Shown in pieces: positions 7,862 to 17,484 of a stretch of DNA of 64,000 nucleotides. The stretch's first letter is position 1; each line of letters starts with the position of its first letter. This DNA comes from Marinilabiliaceae bacterium. GTDB lineage: Bacteria; Bacteroidota; Bacteroidia; Bacteroidales; Marinilabiliaceae. The notes beneath the pieces were generated by a model, which did not search any database, was not told the DNA's origin, and worked only from the letters and a program-made list of their open reading frames with translations. A program made the translations under genes and the position numbers. The stretch is taken from contig JAFGBR010000050.1 in assembly GCA_016933045.1 (NCBI GenBank), positions 310,001-374,000 on the forward strand, written 5' to 3'.

Positions 7862-10800
7862 ATGAGCGAATCACTGCTTGAAGCCCTCATGCAACTTTTT
7901 GCTCTTCTCTCTGATTTAATTAAAGAGAAGAACGTAGGAAGTATTCGCTCTTTAGTTGAATTCTTTCTTTCGAAATACTACAACAAAGAATTCATTGATT
8001 TATACCTCAAACGATTTGACTTCCACTTAAACAGATATCAAAACGACAATTCACCTCACAGTCAAGAAGAATTAGACAAGGAAAATGCAAAACGTTATCT
8101 GAAAATACTTGACATTTGTCGCTATGTAAATAGTGAAATGGAAGAAGAACCAAGAGTTATTTTGGTTGGACTTTTACTAAACTTTTTAAAAAGTAACGAT
8201 GATACCAGCGATGATGCTCTGTCATTCGTTGGTATTGTAGCTCGCGAATTACAAATTAACGAAACCGATTTTCAAAATATCCTTAATTTTATTATTCGAC
8301 AACCATTAAGTGTAAACGACAAATCGGCATTATTACTCATTGATGGGAAAAAAGATCCCGCAATTAAGAAGATAAAACATATTTATAACGAACGTCAACA
8401 AGTATCAGTATGGGTACTTCACGTAAAAAGCACTAATACATTTTTTTTCCGATACAATGGCAGTCGAAACCTATATATGAATGGCAACAAAATGGAGCAA
8501 GAGAGAACTTACGTCTTTAACGCCGGTTCAATCATCAAAACTTCATTAATGCCTCCTGTTTATTATGGTACTATTGCCGAAAAATTTATCAGAAGTGAAG
8601 ATAAAAACCGAATTATTTATCGTGCAATTGATATTGAATATCGGTTTAATGCTAATCAAATAGGAATTCACAAATTTAGTTTTACAGGCCGTTCAGGGCA
8701 ATTAGTTGCAGTAATGGGTGGAAGTGGCACCGGAAAATCAACACTACTTAACACCCTTAACGGCAATTTCAAACTCAGCAACGGCTCTATTACTATAAAC
8801 GGCTATAACCTCCACAACGATGAAGAGCTAGAACATTTGCAAGGAGTAATTGGGTTTGTGCCCCAGGATGACATGCTGATTGAAGAACTAACTGTTTTTG
8901 AAAACCTTTATTATAGTGCAAAATTATGTTTTAGTCACTTTAATCATCAAGAAATTGTTGACATAGTAGAAAAAGCACTCATAAATTTCGACCTTGTTGA
9001 AGCGCGTGATTTAGTTGTTGGAAACCCATTAAAAAAAATCCTTAGCGGTGGTCAACGAAAACGATTAAACATTGCCCTTGAGTTAATACGTGAACCTTCC
9101 ATCTTATTTGTTGACGAACCCACATCTGGATTATCTTCAATGGATTCAGAAAAAGTGATTGTATTACTTAAAAGGCAAACGCTAAAAGGAAAACTGGTAA
9201 TTATAAACATTCATCAACCAGCTTCAGATTTATATAAACTCATCGATAAACTTTTGATCATCGACAAAGGTGGCCATATAATATACAATGGAAACCCTAT
9301 GGATGCCATTGAATACTTTAAAAAACAAGCCAACTATGTAAATGCAGAAGAGAGAGAGTGTTTTGCCTGCGGAAATGTTAAAACTGAACAACCACTTCGA
9401 ATCATTGAAGCTCGTATTGTTGGCCCCAACGGTAAACCTATCCGTAAACGAAAAGTAACTCCCCAGGAATGGTATAGTTTATATATCGAAAATTTTGAAA
9501 ACAAATTTGAGTGGAAATCAAAAGGAGTATATCAAAAAAAAGAGAAATTACCTTCTAATCTTTACAATATTCCGGGCCGTATTAAGCAATTTAAAACATT
9601 TGTAATGCGCGATGCCATTGCAAAATTTAAAGATAAACAATATCTTATAATAAATCTTTTAGAAGCACCTGCATTAGCCTTAATACTAAGCTTCTTTACC
9701 AAATATATTGCTGGAACAACAAACAATACCAATGCTTACATTTTTAGTAAAAACGAAAATCTTCTTGCTTACCTCTTTATGAGCGTTGTAGTTGCTCTAT
9801 TTTTAGGATTAAATGTAAGTGCCGAAGAAATAATTAAAGATAAGAAACTTCTTAAACGCGAAAAATTCCTCAACCTAAGTCGTTTTAGCTATCTAAATAG
9901 CAAAGTAGTTATTTTATTCACTATTTCAGCTATACAAACACTAGCGTTTGTATTTATTGGTAATTCTATTCTCGAAATTAAAGGATTAACCTTTAGCTAT
10001 TGGGGCATTTTATTTTCAACTGCCTGCTTTGCAAATATCCTTGGGTTAAATATAAGCAGTGGTTTAAACTCTGCAGTTTCAATTTACATTTTAATACCCT
10101 TGATACTTGTCCCTCAACTACTTTTTAGCGGGGTTATTGTTAACTTCGATAAGTTGCATAAAAAAATTGCTTCAGAAGAATACGTTCCAATTATTGGCGA
10201 TTTAATGGCATCGCGCTGGGCTTTCGAGGCACTGGCCGTTAATCAATATATTAATAACAAATTCGAAGCTGAAATTTATCAATATGATAAAGGCATGAGC
10301 CAAACAACTTTTTATGCATCATCTCTTATTCCAGAACTAATTAATGTAAACAATTGGTGCAAATCCAATTTAGAAGAAAATGACACTTTATCTCTAATCA
10401 ACAACATTGAAATTATCAAAACAGAATTAGATCGTATTTCTGTTGACTTGAAAAACACCACGAGTCATTTGCATTATAATTTTGATAACTATTATATTAA
10501 AATGCACAACGACCTTATGAAATTGTTATTTCAATTAAAAAGAGAACTTAATGAACAATACAAATATTTTCGAACAAAAAAGGATGAAAAACTACAACAA
10601 ATTGCACAAACCCTTGGCGGACAAGAAAAATTGATTCAGTTTAAAGAAACCTATTACAACAATGCTTTGGCAAATGCATTACTCAGAAAAGATGAACTTA
10701 AACAAATACATTTCACCGGTTCCCGTTTTGTTCAAAAAAGACATCCTGTTTATAATACTCCTATTTCAAATTATGGACGTGCCCATTTTTATGCTCCTGT

Positions 10801-10984
10801 AAAAAAAATATTGGGTTTACTTATTCCAACACCTATTTTTAACATGATTGTATTATGGTTATCAACAGGTTTGTTCTATGTGACACTATATTACGATCTG
10901 TTAAAAAAGCTTATTTCTATTATCGAAAAGTTTCGTTTACAAAGAATCCATGAACAACTTCAAAGGATATCGGGTCAAATTTAG
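7862..10984 (+). CDS. ABCG-type ABC transporter with N-terminal TerB-like and FHA-like domains (cassette 1)
   Basis: A single 1040-residue half-transporter with ATPase before membrane domain. Residues 1-160 are helical and resemble TerB/DjlA-like domains; about 180-245 look like a small FHA-like beta domain (RYNGSRNLYMNGNKM, then PPVYYG). The ATPase has Walker A GGSGTGKST (286-294), signature LSGGQ (394-398), Walker B ILFVDEP (414-420) and IINIHQP. A CFAC motif (500-503) leads to the ABC-2 membrane domain (about 590-790), a long extracytoplasmic helical insertion with basic and acidic repeats, and a last membrane segment near 985. Substrate unknown; ABCG-type pumps export lipids or drugs. A paralogue of the same plan is at 34114-37167. 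The TerB/FHA labels come from pattern only. Confidence 0.8.
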   Translation: MSESLLEALMQLFALLSDLIKEKNVGSIRSLVEFFLSKYYNKEFIDLYLKRFDFHLNRYQNDNSPHSQEELDKENAKRYLKILDICRYVNSEMEEEPRVILVGLLLNFLKSNDDTSDDALSFVGIVARELQINETDFQNILNFIIRQPLSVNDKSALLLIDGKKDPAIKKIKHIYNERQQVSVWVLHVKSTNTFFFRYNGSRNLYMNGNKMEQERTYVFNAGSIIKTSLMPPVYYGTIAEKFIRSEDKNRIIYRAIDIEYRFNANQIGIHKFSFTGRSGQLVAVMGGSGTGKSTLLNTLNGNFKLSNGSITINGYNLHNDEELEHLQGVIGFVPQDDMLIEELTVFENLYYSAKLCFSHFNHQEIVDIVEKALINFDLVEARDLVVGNPLKKILSGGQRKRLNIALELIREPSILFVDEPTSGLSSMDSEKVIVLLKRQTLKGKLVIINIHQPASDLYKLIDKLLIIDKGGHIIYNGNPMDAIEYFKKQANYVNAEERECFACGNVKTEQPLRIIEARIVGPNGKPIRKRKVTPQEWYSLYIENFENKFEWKSKGVYQKKEKLPSNLYNIPGRIKQFKTFVMRDAIAKFKDKQYLIINLLEAPALALILSFFTKYIAGTTNNTNAYIFSKNENLLAYLFMSVVVALFLGLNVSAEEIIKDKKLLKREKFLNLSRFSYLNSKVVILFTISAIQTLAFVFIGNSILEIKGLTFSYWGILFSTACFANILGLNISSGLNSAVSIYILIPLILVPQLLFSGVIVNFDKLHKKIASEEYVPIIGDLMASRWAFEALAVNQYINNKFEAEIYQYDKGMSQTTFYASSLIPELINVNNWCKSNLEENDTLSLINNIEIIKTELDRISVDLKNTTSHLHYNFDNYYIKMHNDLMKLLFQLKRELNEQYKYFRTKKDEKLQQIAQTLGGQEKLIQFKETYYNNALANALLRKDELKQIHFTGSRFVQKRHPVYNTPISNYGRAHFYAPVKKILGLLIPTPIFNMIVLWLSTGLFYVTLYYDLLKKLISIIEKFRLQRIHEQLQRISGQI

Positions 10985-11075
10985 TTCCTCAATTTTTACA
11001 CAAATGCAAATATTATAGTACTATTGCAATTAATCTTGCTTTTAACTTTTTATTTGAATACAAAATATAATAACA

Positions 11076-11107
11076 ATAAAAGAGGAGGGCTAAGTCCTCC
11101 TCTTTAT
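11076..11107. terminator. Bidirectional terminator between ABC transporter and Na/Pi symporter
   Basis: Ten-bp stem AAAGAGGAGG/CCTCCTCTTT (11079-11088 with 11096-11105), seven-base loop, A-rich on the left and T-rich on the right, between two convergent genes. Confidence 0.85.
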
Positions 11108-11121
11108 CTGCTTATAAAAAA

Positions 11122-12810
11122 TTATCTTACTTCATACAATGCTTCTGAAACATTTATAACATAATCAGCAAGCTTTTCACATTCGCAAAAAATATCATTA
11201 AAAACAATACCCGTTTCATAATTATAAAAACCATTTTTTAAATTATCAAGATGCTCACTTTTTAGCTGATTACGATAATTATTTATCTCACTCTCAACAG
11301 TTTTTGCTCTTTCAAGAGTAATTAACTTCTCCTCCATATCAAGATTATCTCTCATTATTGCAAGAGACTCCTGAATAAAACTAAACATCAAATCAAGCTT
11401 TCTAACAATTACATCGTTTAACTCAATTCTTGTTTCGTGCATCCTGTTAATCGTTCTGGCAATATTATAATTGCAATCACCAATACTTTCCAAATCACTT
11501 ACCAATTTTAACATTGCCCTCAATCGCTTACGCCCAATATCGCTCAATTTCCCCTGTGCTATTTCATTCAAATAATTAGCAATCTCAACTTCAACATCAT
11601 CACAAGTATTTTCGTACTTCTCAACTTTTGCAAAAAGCTTGGTAAATTTCTTATCACTTTTCTCAAGTAATAATTTTTCAACAAATCCAAACATCTTACT
11701 GGTATGCTTGGCAAAAACCTGCAATTCCTTACGCGCCTGCAAAAGAGACAATTCCGATGTAGACAGCAATCCGGTTGTAATATATTTCAAACGAAACTCT
11801 TCCTCTTCGGTCGATTTTTGCTTAACAAGCTTAACTGCAACATTTTTAAGCTGCGGAACAAACCACACAAAAATTAATGTATTTGCTATATTAAACACAG
11901 TATGAAATAACGACAAAGCAATAGGAATCATTGCAGCATCTTCATTTGGCGATATACCATTATGATTAGTAATTATATTATCAATTAAAGATATGAATGG
12001 AGTGAATACTATCAACATCCATATAACACCGAATGAATTAAACATTAAATGTACTATTGCAGCACGTTTTGCTGATATGTTTCCAACTGTTGCGGCCAAA
12101 TTAGCGGTTATTGTTGTTCCAATATTTTCGCCCAAAACCATTGCAGCAGCTAAATCAAACGATATCCAACCATTATTACACATAACAAAAGTTAAAGCCA
12201 TGGTGGCACTTGATGACTGAATCACAATAGTTAGTAACGTTCCTATCATCAAAAATATTAATGTCGAACCAAATCCCAAATCGGTATAATGTCGTAAAAA
12301 ACTTAATATTTCAGGATTACTATTTATATCGGGTACTGAATCTTTTAAAAACTCTAATCCTAAAAATAATAAAGCAAAGCCAATTAAAATCTCACCAAAC
12401 GACCTACGTTTTGACAATTTGGAAAAGGCAAATGGCAAACCAATACCTATTAAAGGAATTGCATAAACGCTAATTTTCACTTTAAAACCAAGAATAGATA
12501 TAATCCAACCCGTTACTGTAGTTCCAATATTAGCACCCATAATAACGCCAATAGACTCTGATAGATTTATCAATCCGGCGTTAACAAAGCTAACTACCAT
12601 AACTGTAGTTGCCGATGAAGATTGAACAACCGATGTAACCAAAAAACCGGTTAAAATACCTAAAAACCGGTTCGATGTCATGGCCGATAAAATATTGCGC
12701 ATTTTTGCTCCGGCCACTTTTTGTAAAGCCTCACTCATTATTTTCATTCCATAAAGGAACATACCGAGTGATCCGACAAGCTCTAACAAGTCAAAAAACG
12801 AATAGCTCAT
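11122..12810 (-). CDS. Na+/phosphate cotransporter family protein with PhoU-like tail
   Basis: A 562-residue inner-membrane protein of the NptA/PNaS family, which takes up phosphate with Na+. Both family repeats are visible: VVQSSSATTVMVVSFVNAG near residue 60 and IVIQSSSATMALTFVMCNNG near 195, each with flanking membrane segments, including a GANIGTT and a GENIGTT loop. Residues about 345-562 form a helical PhoU-like cytoplasmic domain (DLESIGDCNYNIARTINRMH). It stands alone, not in a pst-type operon. Na+ dependence fits the Na+-type pyrophosphatase nearby, but that link is inference. Confidence 0.9.
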   Translation of the reverse strand: MSYSFFDLLELVGSLGMFLYGMKIMSEALQKVAGAKMRNILSAMTSNRFLGILTGFLVTSVVQSSSATTVMVVSFVNAGLINLSESIGVIMGANIGTTVTGWIISILGFKVKISVYAIPLIGIGLPFAFSKLSKRRSFGEILIGFALLFLGLEFLKDSVPDINSNPEILSFLRHYTDLGFGSTLIFLMIGTLLTIVIQSSSATMALTFVMCNNGWISFDLAAAMVLGENIGTTITANLAATVGNISAKRAAIVHLMFNSFGVIWMLIVFTPFISLIDNIITNHNGISPNEDAAMIPIALSLFHTVFNIANTLIFVWFVPQLKNVAVKLVKQKSTEEEEFRLKYITTGLLSTSELSLLQARKELQVFAKHTSKMFGFVEKLLLEKSDKKFTKLFAKVEKYENTCDDVEVEIANYLNEIAQGKLSDIGRKRLRAMLKLVSDLESIGDCNYNIARTINRMHETRIELNDVIVRKLDLMFSFIQESLAIMRDNLDMEEKLITLERAKTVESEINNYRNQLKSEHLDNLKNGFYNYETGIVFNDIFCECEKLADYVINVSEALYEVR

Positions 12811-13078
12811 AAAATTGTTTTTCCATAAAAATTTGACTTCTGTAACAAGAAATCATTTGAATCATTACAAATGAAATGAAAAAATGTAAAAGATAAAAAC
12901 GATATATTAATTAACTAAAATTAAATATTTACTATTTTGCCCTTATACCATGTACAATAAAGAATTTATAAATTGCATCAACATAAACTCTAATCCCTAT
13001 TTTGATTCAATCCACATAAAAAAATACATTCATATTTAATACTTTAAAATAAAAATACAATCAATTATCAATACTAAC

Positions 13079-13882
13079 ATGACAATAAAAAACAAAATTA
13101 ACACAATCATCTTTGGCACCGAAACCAAATCAGGACGAATATTCGACCTGATTTGGTTATGGATTATTGTTTTAAGCGTTTTAGTAGTTATGCTCGAAAG
13201 CATACCTCATATTGGAACCAAATACAACCAAATCTTCAATTTTATTGAGTGGATTGTAACCATTCTTTTTCTAATCGAATACTCATTACGTATATATAGC
13301 TCAGAAAACAAAAAACAATATATTTTTAGTTTTTGGGGAATTATCGATTTCATATCAATAGTACCAATATTTTCAAGTTTAATTTTTAGTAATTATAAAT
13401 ATTTTCAAATTGTACGTATTTTACGTCTGTTAAGAGTATATCGAATTTTAAAACTTTTCAGATTCACAAGAGAATCACAAGTATTATACAATGCATTACT
13501 TGCAAGTAGATATAAAATAAGCGTTTTCCTATCAACCGTAACCGCACTTGTAATCTTACTTGGTACTTTAATGTATGTTATTGAAAATGGCAAAAACAAT
13601 TTTACCAGCATTCCTCAAAGCATATACTGGGCAGTTGTTACAATTACAACTGTAGGATTTGGCGATATCGTTCCTCAAACTATTCTTGGAAAAATAGTAT
13701 CATCAGTAATAATGATTATAGGATATGCAATAATTGCAGTTCCTACAGGCATTGTAACTGTAGAACTAACTAAGGCAACTAACCGGAGTGAACAAATTTG
13801 CCCAAAATGTTCAAAAAATAATCCCGAAACAGCCAAATACTGTCATAACTGTGGAAATAAACTTTCAGTCAATAACCATTAA
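13079..13882 (+). CDS. Voltage-gated potassium channel-like protein with C-terminal zinc ribbon
   Basis: A 267-residue six-transmembrane ion channel of the Kv/KvLm type. S4 carries regularly spaced Arg/Lys (RILRLLRVYRILKLFRF, near residue 115-131), the pore loop has the K+ filter TTVGFGD near residue 195, and S6 follows (IIGYAIIAVPTGIV). The cytoplasmic tail ends in a compact zinc ribbon, CPKC...CHNC (Cys 241, 244, 255, 258). Four such subunits would make one channel. The zinc ribbon is a variable addition that may sense metal or redox state or mediate contacts. The SGNH hydrolase gene begins 13 bases downstream. Confidence 0.88.
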   Translation: MTIKNKINTIIFGTETKSGRIFDLIWLWIIVLSVLVVMLESIPHIGTKYNQIFNFIEWIVTILFLIEYSLRIYSSENKKQYIFSFWGIIDFISIVPIFSSLIFSNYKYFQIVRILRLLRVYRILKLFRFTRESQVLYNALLASRYKISVFLSTVTALVILLGTLMYVIENGKNNFTSIPQSIYWAVVTITTVGFGDIVPQTILGKIVSSVIMIIGYAIIAVPTGIVTVELTKATNRSEQICPKCSKNNPETAKYCHNCGNKLSVNNH

Positions 13883-13895
13883 AAAATATATACAC

Positions 13896-14534
13896 ATGAA
13901 CAAATTATTCTTCATTTTTATTACTTTTTTTTTTGTAACCCATTTATACAGCCAAATAAAAGTAGCATGCATAGGTAACAGCATAACAGAAGGATATGGA
14001 TTAAAAGAAACCGAAAAATATCCTCACAAACTACAAATAAAACTAGGTAATAACTACGAAGTAAAAAACTTTGGGGTTAGTGGAAGAACTCTTTTAAAAA
14101 AAGGAGACCGTCCATATTGGAAAGAACAAAAATATATTGATGCTCTTAATTTTAATCCCGATATTGTTATTATTAAACTTGGAACAAATGACACAAAACC
14201 ACAAAATTGGCATTTTTCGTCCGAACTTTTCGACAACTACATGGATCTTGTTAAATCATTCAAAAAATTACCCTCAACACCTAAAATATATATCTGCTAT
14301 CCAATACCTGCATTTAACAACAAGTGGGGTATTAACGACAGTTTAATTGTTAATGGAGTAATTCCTAGCATAAATAAAGTTTTAAAGAAAAACAACAGAA
14401 CCAAATTAATTGATCTATATTATCCATTACTTGGAAAAAACGAAATAGTTTTTGACGGTATACACCCAAATTCTAATGGAACAAGCTTAATAACGCAAAT
14501 TATTTACAATGCATTAATCAACCCCAAAAAATAA
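13896..14534 (+). CDS. Secreted SGNH/GDSL hydrolase
   Basis: A 212-residue exported esterase-like protein: signal peptide (MNKLFFIFITFFFVTHLYSQ), then block I GNSITEGYG with the nucleophile Ser, block III GTNDTKP and block V DGIHPN with the Asp/His of the catalytic triad. SGNH hydrolases deacylate lipids or sugar acetyl esters; the substrate here is not evident. ATG 13896 directly precedes the signal peptide; the frame is open further upstream but that stretch overlaps the channel gene. Lying 13 bases after the channel stop, it is probably co-transcribed. Confidence 0.85.
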   Translation: MNKLFFIFITFFFVTHLYSQIKVACIGNSITEGYGLKETEKYPHKLQIKLGNNYEVKNFGVSGRTLLKKGDRPYWKEQKYIDALNFNPDIVIIKLGTNDTKPQNWHFSSELFDNYMDLVKSFKKLPSTPKIYICYPIPAFNNKWGINDSLIVNGVIPSINKVLKKNNRTKLIDLYYPLLGKNEIVFDGIHPNSNGTSLITQIIYNALINPKK

Positions 14535-14689
14535 ATAATTTCACCTTTAAATAGTTAAATAATGTAAAAATAAACTCAAAATTCATTATCTTAGTAGGCA
14601 TTGACGATAAAAATTCTCTCTACAAATTTTAATATTAAAAATCATCAAATAGTTCATCTATTAATTAACATAATTTAAAACTATTTTTT

Positions 14690-16927
14690 ATGGATCCAAT
14701 TTTCTGGTTTATACCTTTTGCTTCAATACTAGCATTAGTATTTGCTTGGTTCTTTTTTAAATCTATGATGAAATCATCAGAAGGAACCGATAAAATGAAA
14801 GAAATTGCCAAATACGTTCGCGATGGTGCAATGGCATATCTTACTCGTCAGTATAAGGTTGTTATTAAAGTTTTTATTGTGTTGGTAATCTTACTGGCTG
14901 TATTAGCATTTCTTGGTGTTCAAAATCCATTTGTACCCATAGCCTTTTTAACAGGTGGTTTCTTTTCGGGTCTATGTGGATATCTGGGAATGAAAACAGC
15001 AACTTTCGCATCTGCTCGTACAGCTCATGGAGCTTCACAATCTCTAAACAAAGGCCTGCAAATAGCTTTTCGTAGTGGTGCTGTTATGGGTTTAGTGGTT
15101 GTTGGTTTTGGTCTTTTAGATATTGCATTGTGGTTTCTGTTACTCGACAATGTTATTTTCACCCCCGAACACATGTCAGCCGGCTTACATTTTTTAGGCC
15201 TTGATTTTGTTCATGCAGGAACCACCGATCATCAAAAATATATCGAAATAACAGCTACCATGTTAACATTCGGTATGGGTGCTTCTACACAGGCTCTTTT
15301 TGCCCGTGTTGGTGGAGGTATTTATACTAAAGCTGCTGATGTGGGTGCTGACCTTGTTGGAAAAGTTGAAGCTGGCATTCCTGAGGATGATCCACGTAAC
15401 CCTGCAACAATTGCCGATAACGTAGGTGATAACGTTGGTGATGTGGCCGGTATGGGCGCCGACCTTTACGAATCTTATGCTGGTTCAATACTGGCAACTG
15501 CGGCTCTTGGAGCTGCCCTTACATTACCAACAATACAGGAAACCATTAAAGCAATTACTGCTCCAATGTTTGTAGCTGCTATTGGTATAATACTTTCTAT
15601 TGTGGGAGTATTCATGGTTCGCACCAAAGAATCAGCAACTCAAAAAAATCTACTTCGCGCACTGTTTATCGGAACCTTCGGAAGTTCATTACTCATTTTA
15701 ATTGCAGTAGCCATATTGGCTTCACTCGATTGGATTACATGGGGTGTATTTGGTTCTGTTGTTGCCGGATTACTTGCAGGTGTAATTATTGGTCAAGGAA
15801 CTGAATATTACACTTCAGATGAATACAAACCCACTCAAGGCATCGCAAAACAAGCTCAACAAGGACCTGCCACAACAATTATTGATGGTATCGCAGTTGG
15901 TATGTACTCAACATGGATTCCCGTTGTTACAATTGTAATTGGAATTATTGCTGCCTATGGTTTTGCAGGTGGCTTTACCGATTTTGCAAAAGGTGTTTAC
16001 GGAATTGGCTTTGCTGCTGTTGGAATGCTTTCAACTTTAGGCATTACTTTAGCCACCGATGCTTTTGGTCCTATTGCTGATAATGCTGGCGGAAACGCTG
16101 AAATGAGTGAATTACCTAAAGAAGTTCGTGAAAGAACTGATGCTTTAGATATGCTTGGAAACACTACTGCTGCAACTGGAAAAGGGTTTGCTATTGGCTC
16201 AGCGGCATTAACTGCCATGGCACTTTTAGCTGCATATATAGAAGAAATTAAACTTTGGTTAAGCAAAGTTCCTGAAAAAGGTGCTGACTTTTTAGCGGTA
16301 ACCGGCTTAGATGATTTTTCAAATGCTACTATTACACACTTTGTTTCGTATTACAATCTTTCAATATTCAATCCTATGTTACTTGGCGGATTATTTATTG
16401 GAGCCATGATGGCATTTGTATTCTGTGCTATGACAATGAAAGCTGTAGGTCGTGCGGCTGGTGCTATGGTAGATGAAGTACGTCGTCAGTTTAAAGAAAT
16501 ACCGGGAATTATGGAGGGTACTGCAACTCCCGAATATGCTAAATGTGTAGAAATATCAACTAAGGGAGCTCAAAAAGAGATGCTGATTCCATCATTATTA
16601 GCAATTGCTGTTCCTGTTGTTGTTGGTATTATTTTAGGCGTTGCTGGTGTAGTTGGCTTACTTGCTGGTGGTTTAACTGCCGGTTTTACTCTTGCATCTA
16701 TGCTAAACAACGCGGGAGGTGCATGGGATAATGCTAAAAAATTCGTCGAAAAAGGTAATTATGGCGGAAAAGGAAGCGAGACTCACAAGGCTAGTGTTGT
16801 TGGAGATACTGTTGGAGATCCGTTTAAAGATACTTCAGGACCATCATTAAACATCCTTATTAAACTAATGACAATGGTTTCTGTTGTTATGGCAGGCTTA
16901 ACTGTTGGATTTAGTTTTTTCGGATAA
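14690..16927 (+). CDS. hppA: Membrane-bound pyrophosphatase, K+-dependent, probably Na+-pumping
   Basis: This 745-residue, roughly 16-helix protein splits pyrophosphate and pumps Na+ and/or H+ across the inner membrane. Seen: the active-site region [20 protein letters not shown], the second site [13 protein letters not shown], and the C-terminal [20 protein letters not shown]. The segment [13 protein letters not shown] has Ala where K+-independent forms have Lys, so K+ dependence is expected. [10 protein letters not shown] carries the Glu typical of Na+-transporting forms in transmembrane helix 6. Some Bacteroides homologues pump both ions; the sequence alone does not settle that. It is followed by a strong terminator. 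Confidence 0.93.
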   Translation: MDPIFWFIPFASILALVFAWFFFKSMMKSSEGTDKMKEIAKYVRDGAMAYLTRQYKVVIKVFIVLVILLAVLAFLGVQNPFVPIAFLTGGFFSGLCGYLGMKTATFASARTAHGASQSLNKGLQIAFRSGAVMGLVVVGFGLLDIALWFLLLDNVIFTPEHMSAGLHFLGLDFVHAGTTDHQKYIEITATMLTFGMGASTQALFARVGGGIYTKAADVGADLVGKVEAGIPEDDPRNPATIADNVGDNVGDVAGMGADLYESYAGSILATAALGAALTLPTIQETIKAITAPMFVAAIGIILSIVGVFMVRTKESATQKNLLRALFIGTFGSSLLILIAVAILASLDWITWGVFGSVVAGLLAGVIIGQGTEYYTSDEYKPTQGIAKQAQQGPATTIIDGIAVGMYSTWIPVVTIVIGIIAAYGFAGGFTDFAKGVYGIGFAAVGMLSTLGITLATDAFGPIADNAGGNAEMSELPKEVRERTDALDMLGNTTAATGKGFAIGSAALTAMALLAAYIEEIKLWLSKVPEKGADFLAVTGLDDFSNATITHFVSYYNLSIFNPMLLGGLFIGAMMAFVFCAMTMKAVGRAAGAMVDEVRRQFKEIPGIMEGTATPEYAKCVEISTKGAQKEMLIPSLLAIAVPVVVGIILGVAGVVGLLAGGLTAGFTLASMLNNAGGAWDNAKKFVEKGNYGGKGSETHKASVVGDTVGDPFKDTSGPSLNILIKLMTMVSVVMAGLTVGFSFFG

Positions 16928-16950
16928 TTAATATTTATCAATAAAAATAA

Positions 16951-16985
16951 AAAATGGGACTTTATAAATAAAGTCCCATTTTTTC
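16951..16985. terminator. Bidirectional terminator after hppA
   Basis: Perfect 12-bp stem AATGGGACTTTA/TAAAGTCCCATT (16953-16964 with 16969-16980), four-base loop, T-run on the right and A-run on the left. It can serve both hppA and a minus-strand transcript from the small gene at 17003-17230. Confidence 0.9.
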
Positions 16986-17002
16986 ATTATCCCAAAACTA
17001 TA

Positions 17003-17230
17003 TTAATTCAACTGTGAATCTGTAATTAATAATAAATCGTCTACGGTTGATGTACCATCTATTTTCGACAAATGAAAATCATCTTTTATCGCTAAACTTT
17101 GTGGGATTTTAACCCAACTTAACTCAAACGACATATAATACTCTTTCTCTCCAAGTTTAATTATTTGCTTAGCCTTAATACTTTTTGAAGAATCATTGCT
17201 ATACATCAGAAATAAAATGTCATTCATCAT
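17003..17230 (-). CDS. Small hypothetical protein (75 aa)
   Basis: No family recognised. The product is soluble and ends DDLLLITDSQLN. The bidirectional terminator 20 bases past its stop supports a real minus-strand transcript. The frame opens at a TTG (17239), but two ATGs at 17230 and 17227 are the likely starts. About 250 bases with no visible gene separate it from transketolase, which has its own terminator, so it would need its own promoter. It could be a remnant of a longer gene. Confidence 0.4.
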   Translation of the reverse strand: MMNDILFLMYSNDSSKSIKAKQIIKLGEKEYYMSFELSWVKIPQSLAIKDDFHLSKIDGTSTVDDLLLITDSQLN

Positions 17231-17422
17231 AATAATCAAATTTAGTTCTTTACTCTTCTATTGTAAGTAGATACAGAGTTATATTTACCCTGCACCTACC
17301 ATACAAACCACAAAAACTAACCTTAAAACCCATGAAAAATAAAATGGTTTAATAACTATTAAACAACATCTATGCCAGAAAAATATCAATTAATATTTTT
17401 TAACTCTTTACCTAAACAATAA

Positions 17423-17450
17423 TAAAAAAGCCCCCTTTCGGAGGCTTTAA
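17423..17450 (-). terminator. Intrinsic terminator of transketolase
   Basis: Read on the minus strand, AAAGCCTCC/GGGGGCTTT forms a 9-bp stem with one G-T pair around a GAAA tetraloop, followed by T. It lies 35 bases after the stop. Confidence 0.85.
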
Positions 17451-17484
17451 TCTAAATTATAAAACAATCGTTATTCATTAATAA

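Noticed and set aside
11639-12473. Three plus-strand frames opposite the Na/Pi symporter
   Set aside because: Low-complexity antisense frames over conserved QSSSAT and PhoU-like coding sequence.
15997-16266. 89-residue antisense frame in hppA
   Set aside because: Complement of conserved pyrophosphatase motifs, Ala/Pro-rich artefact.
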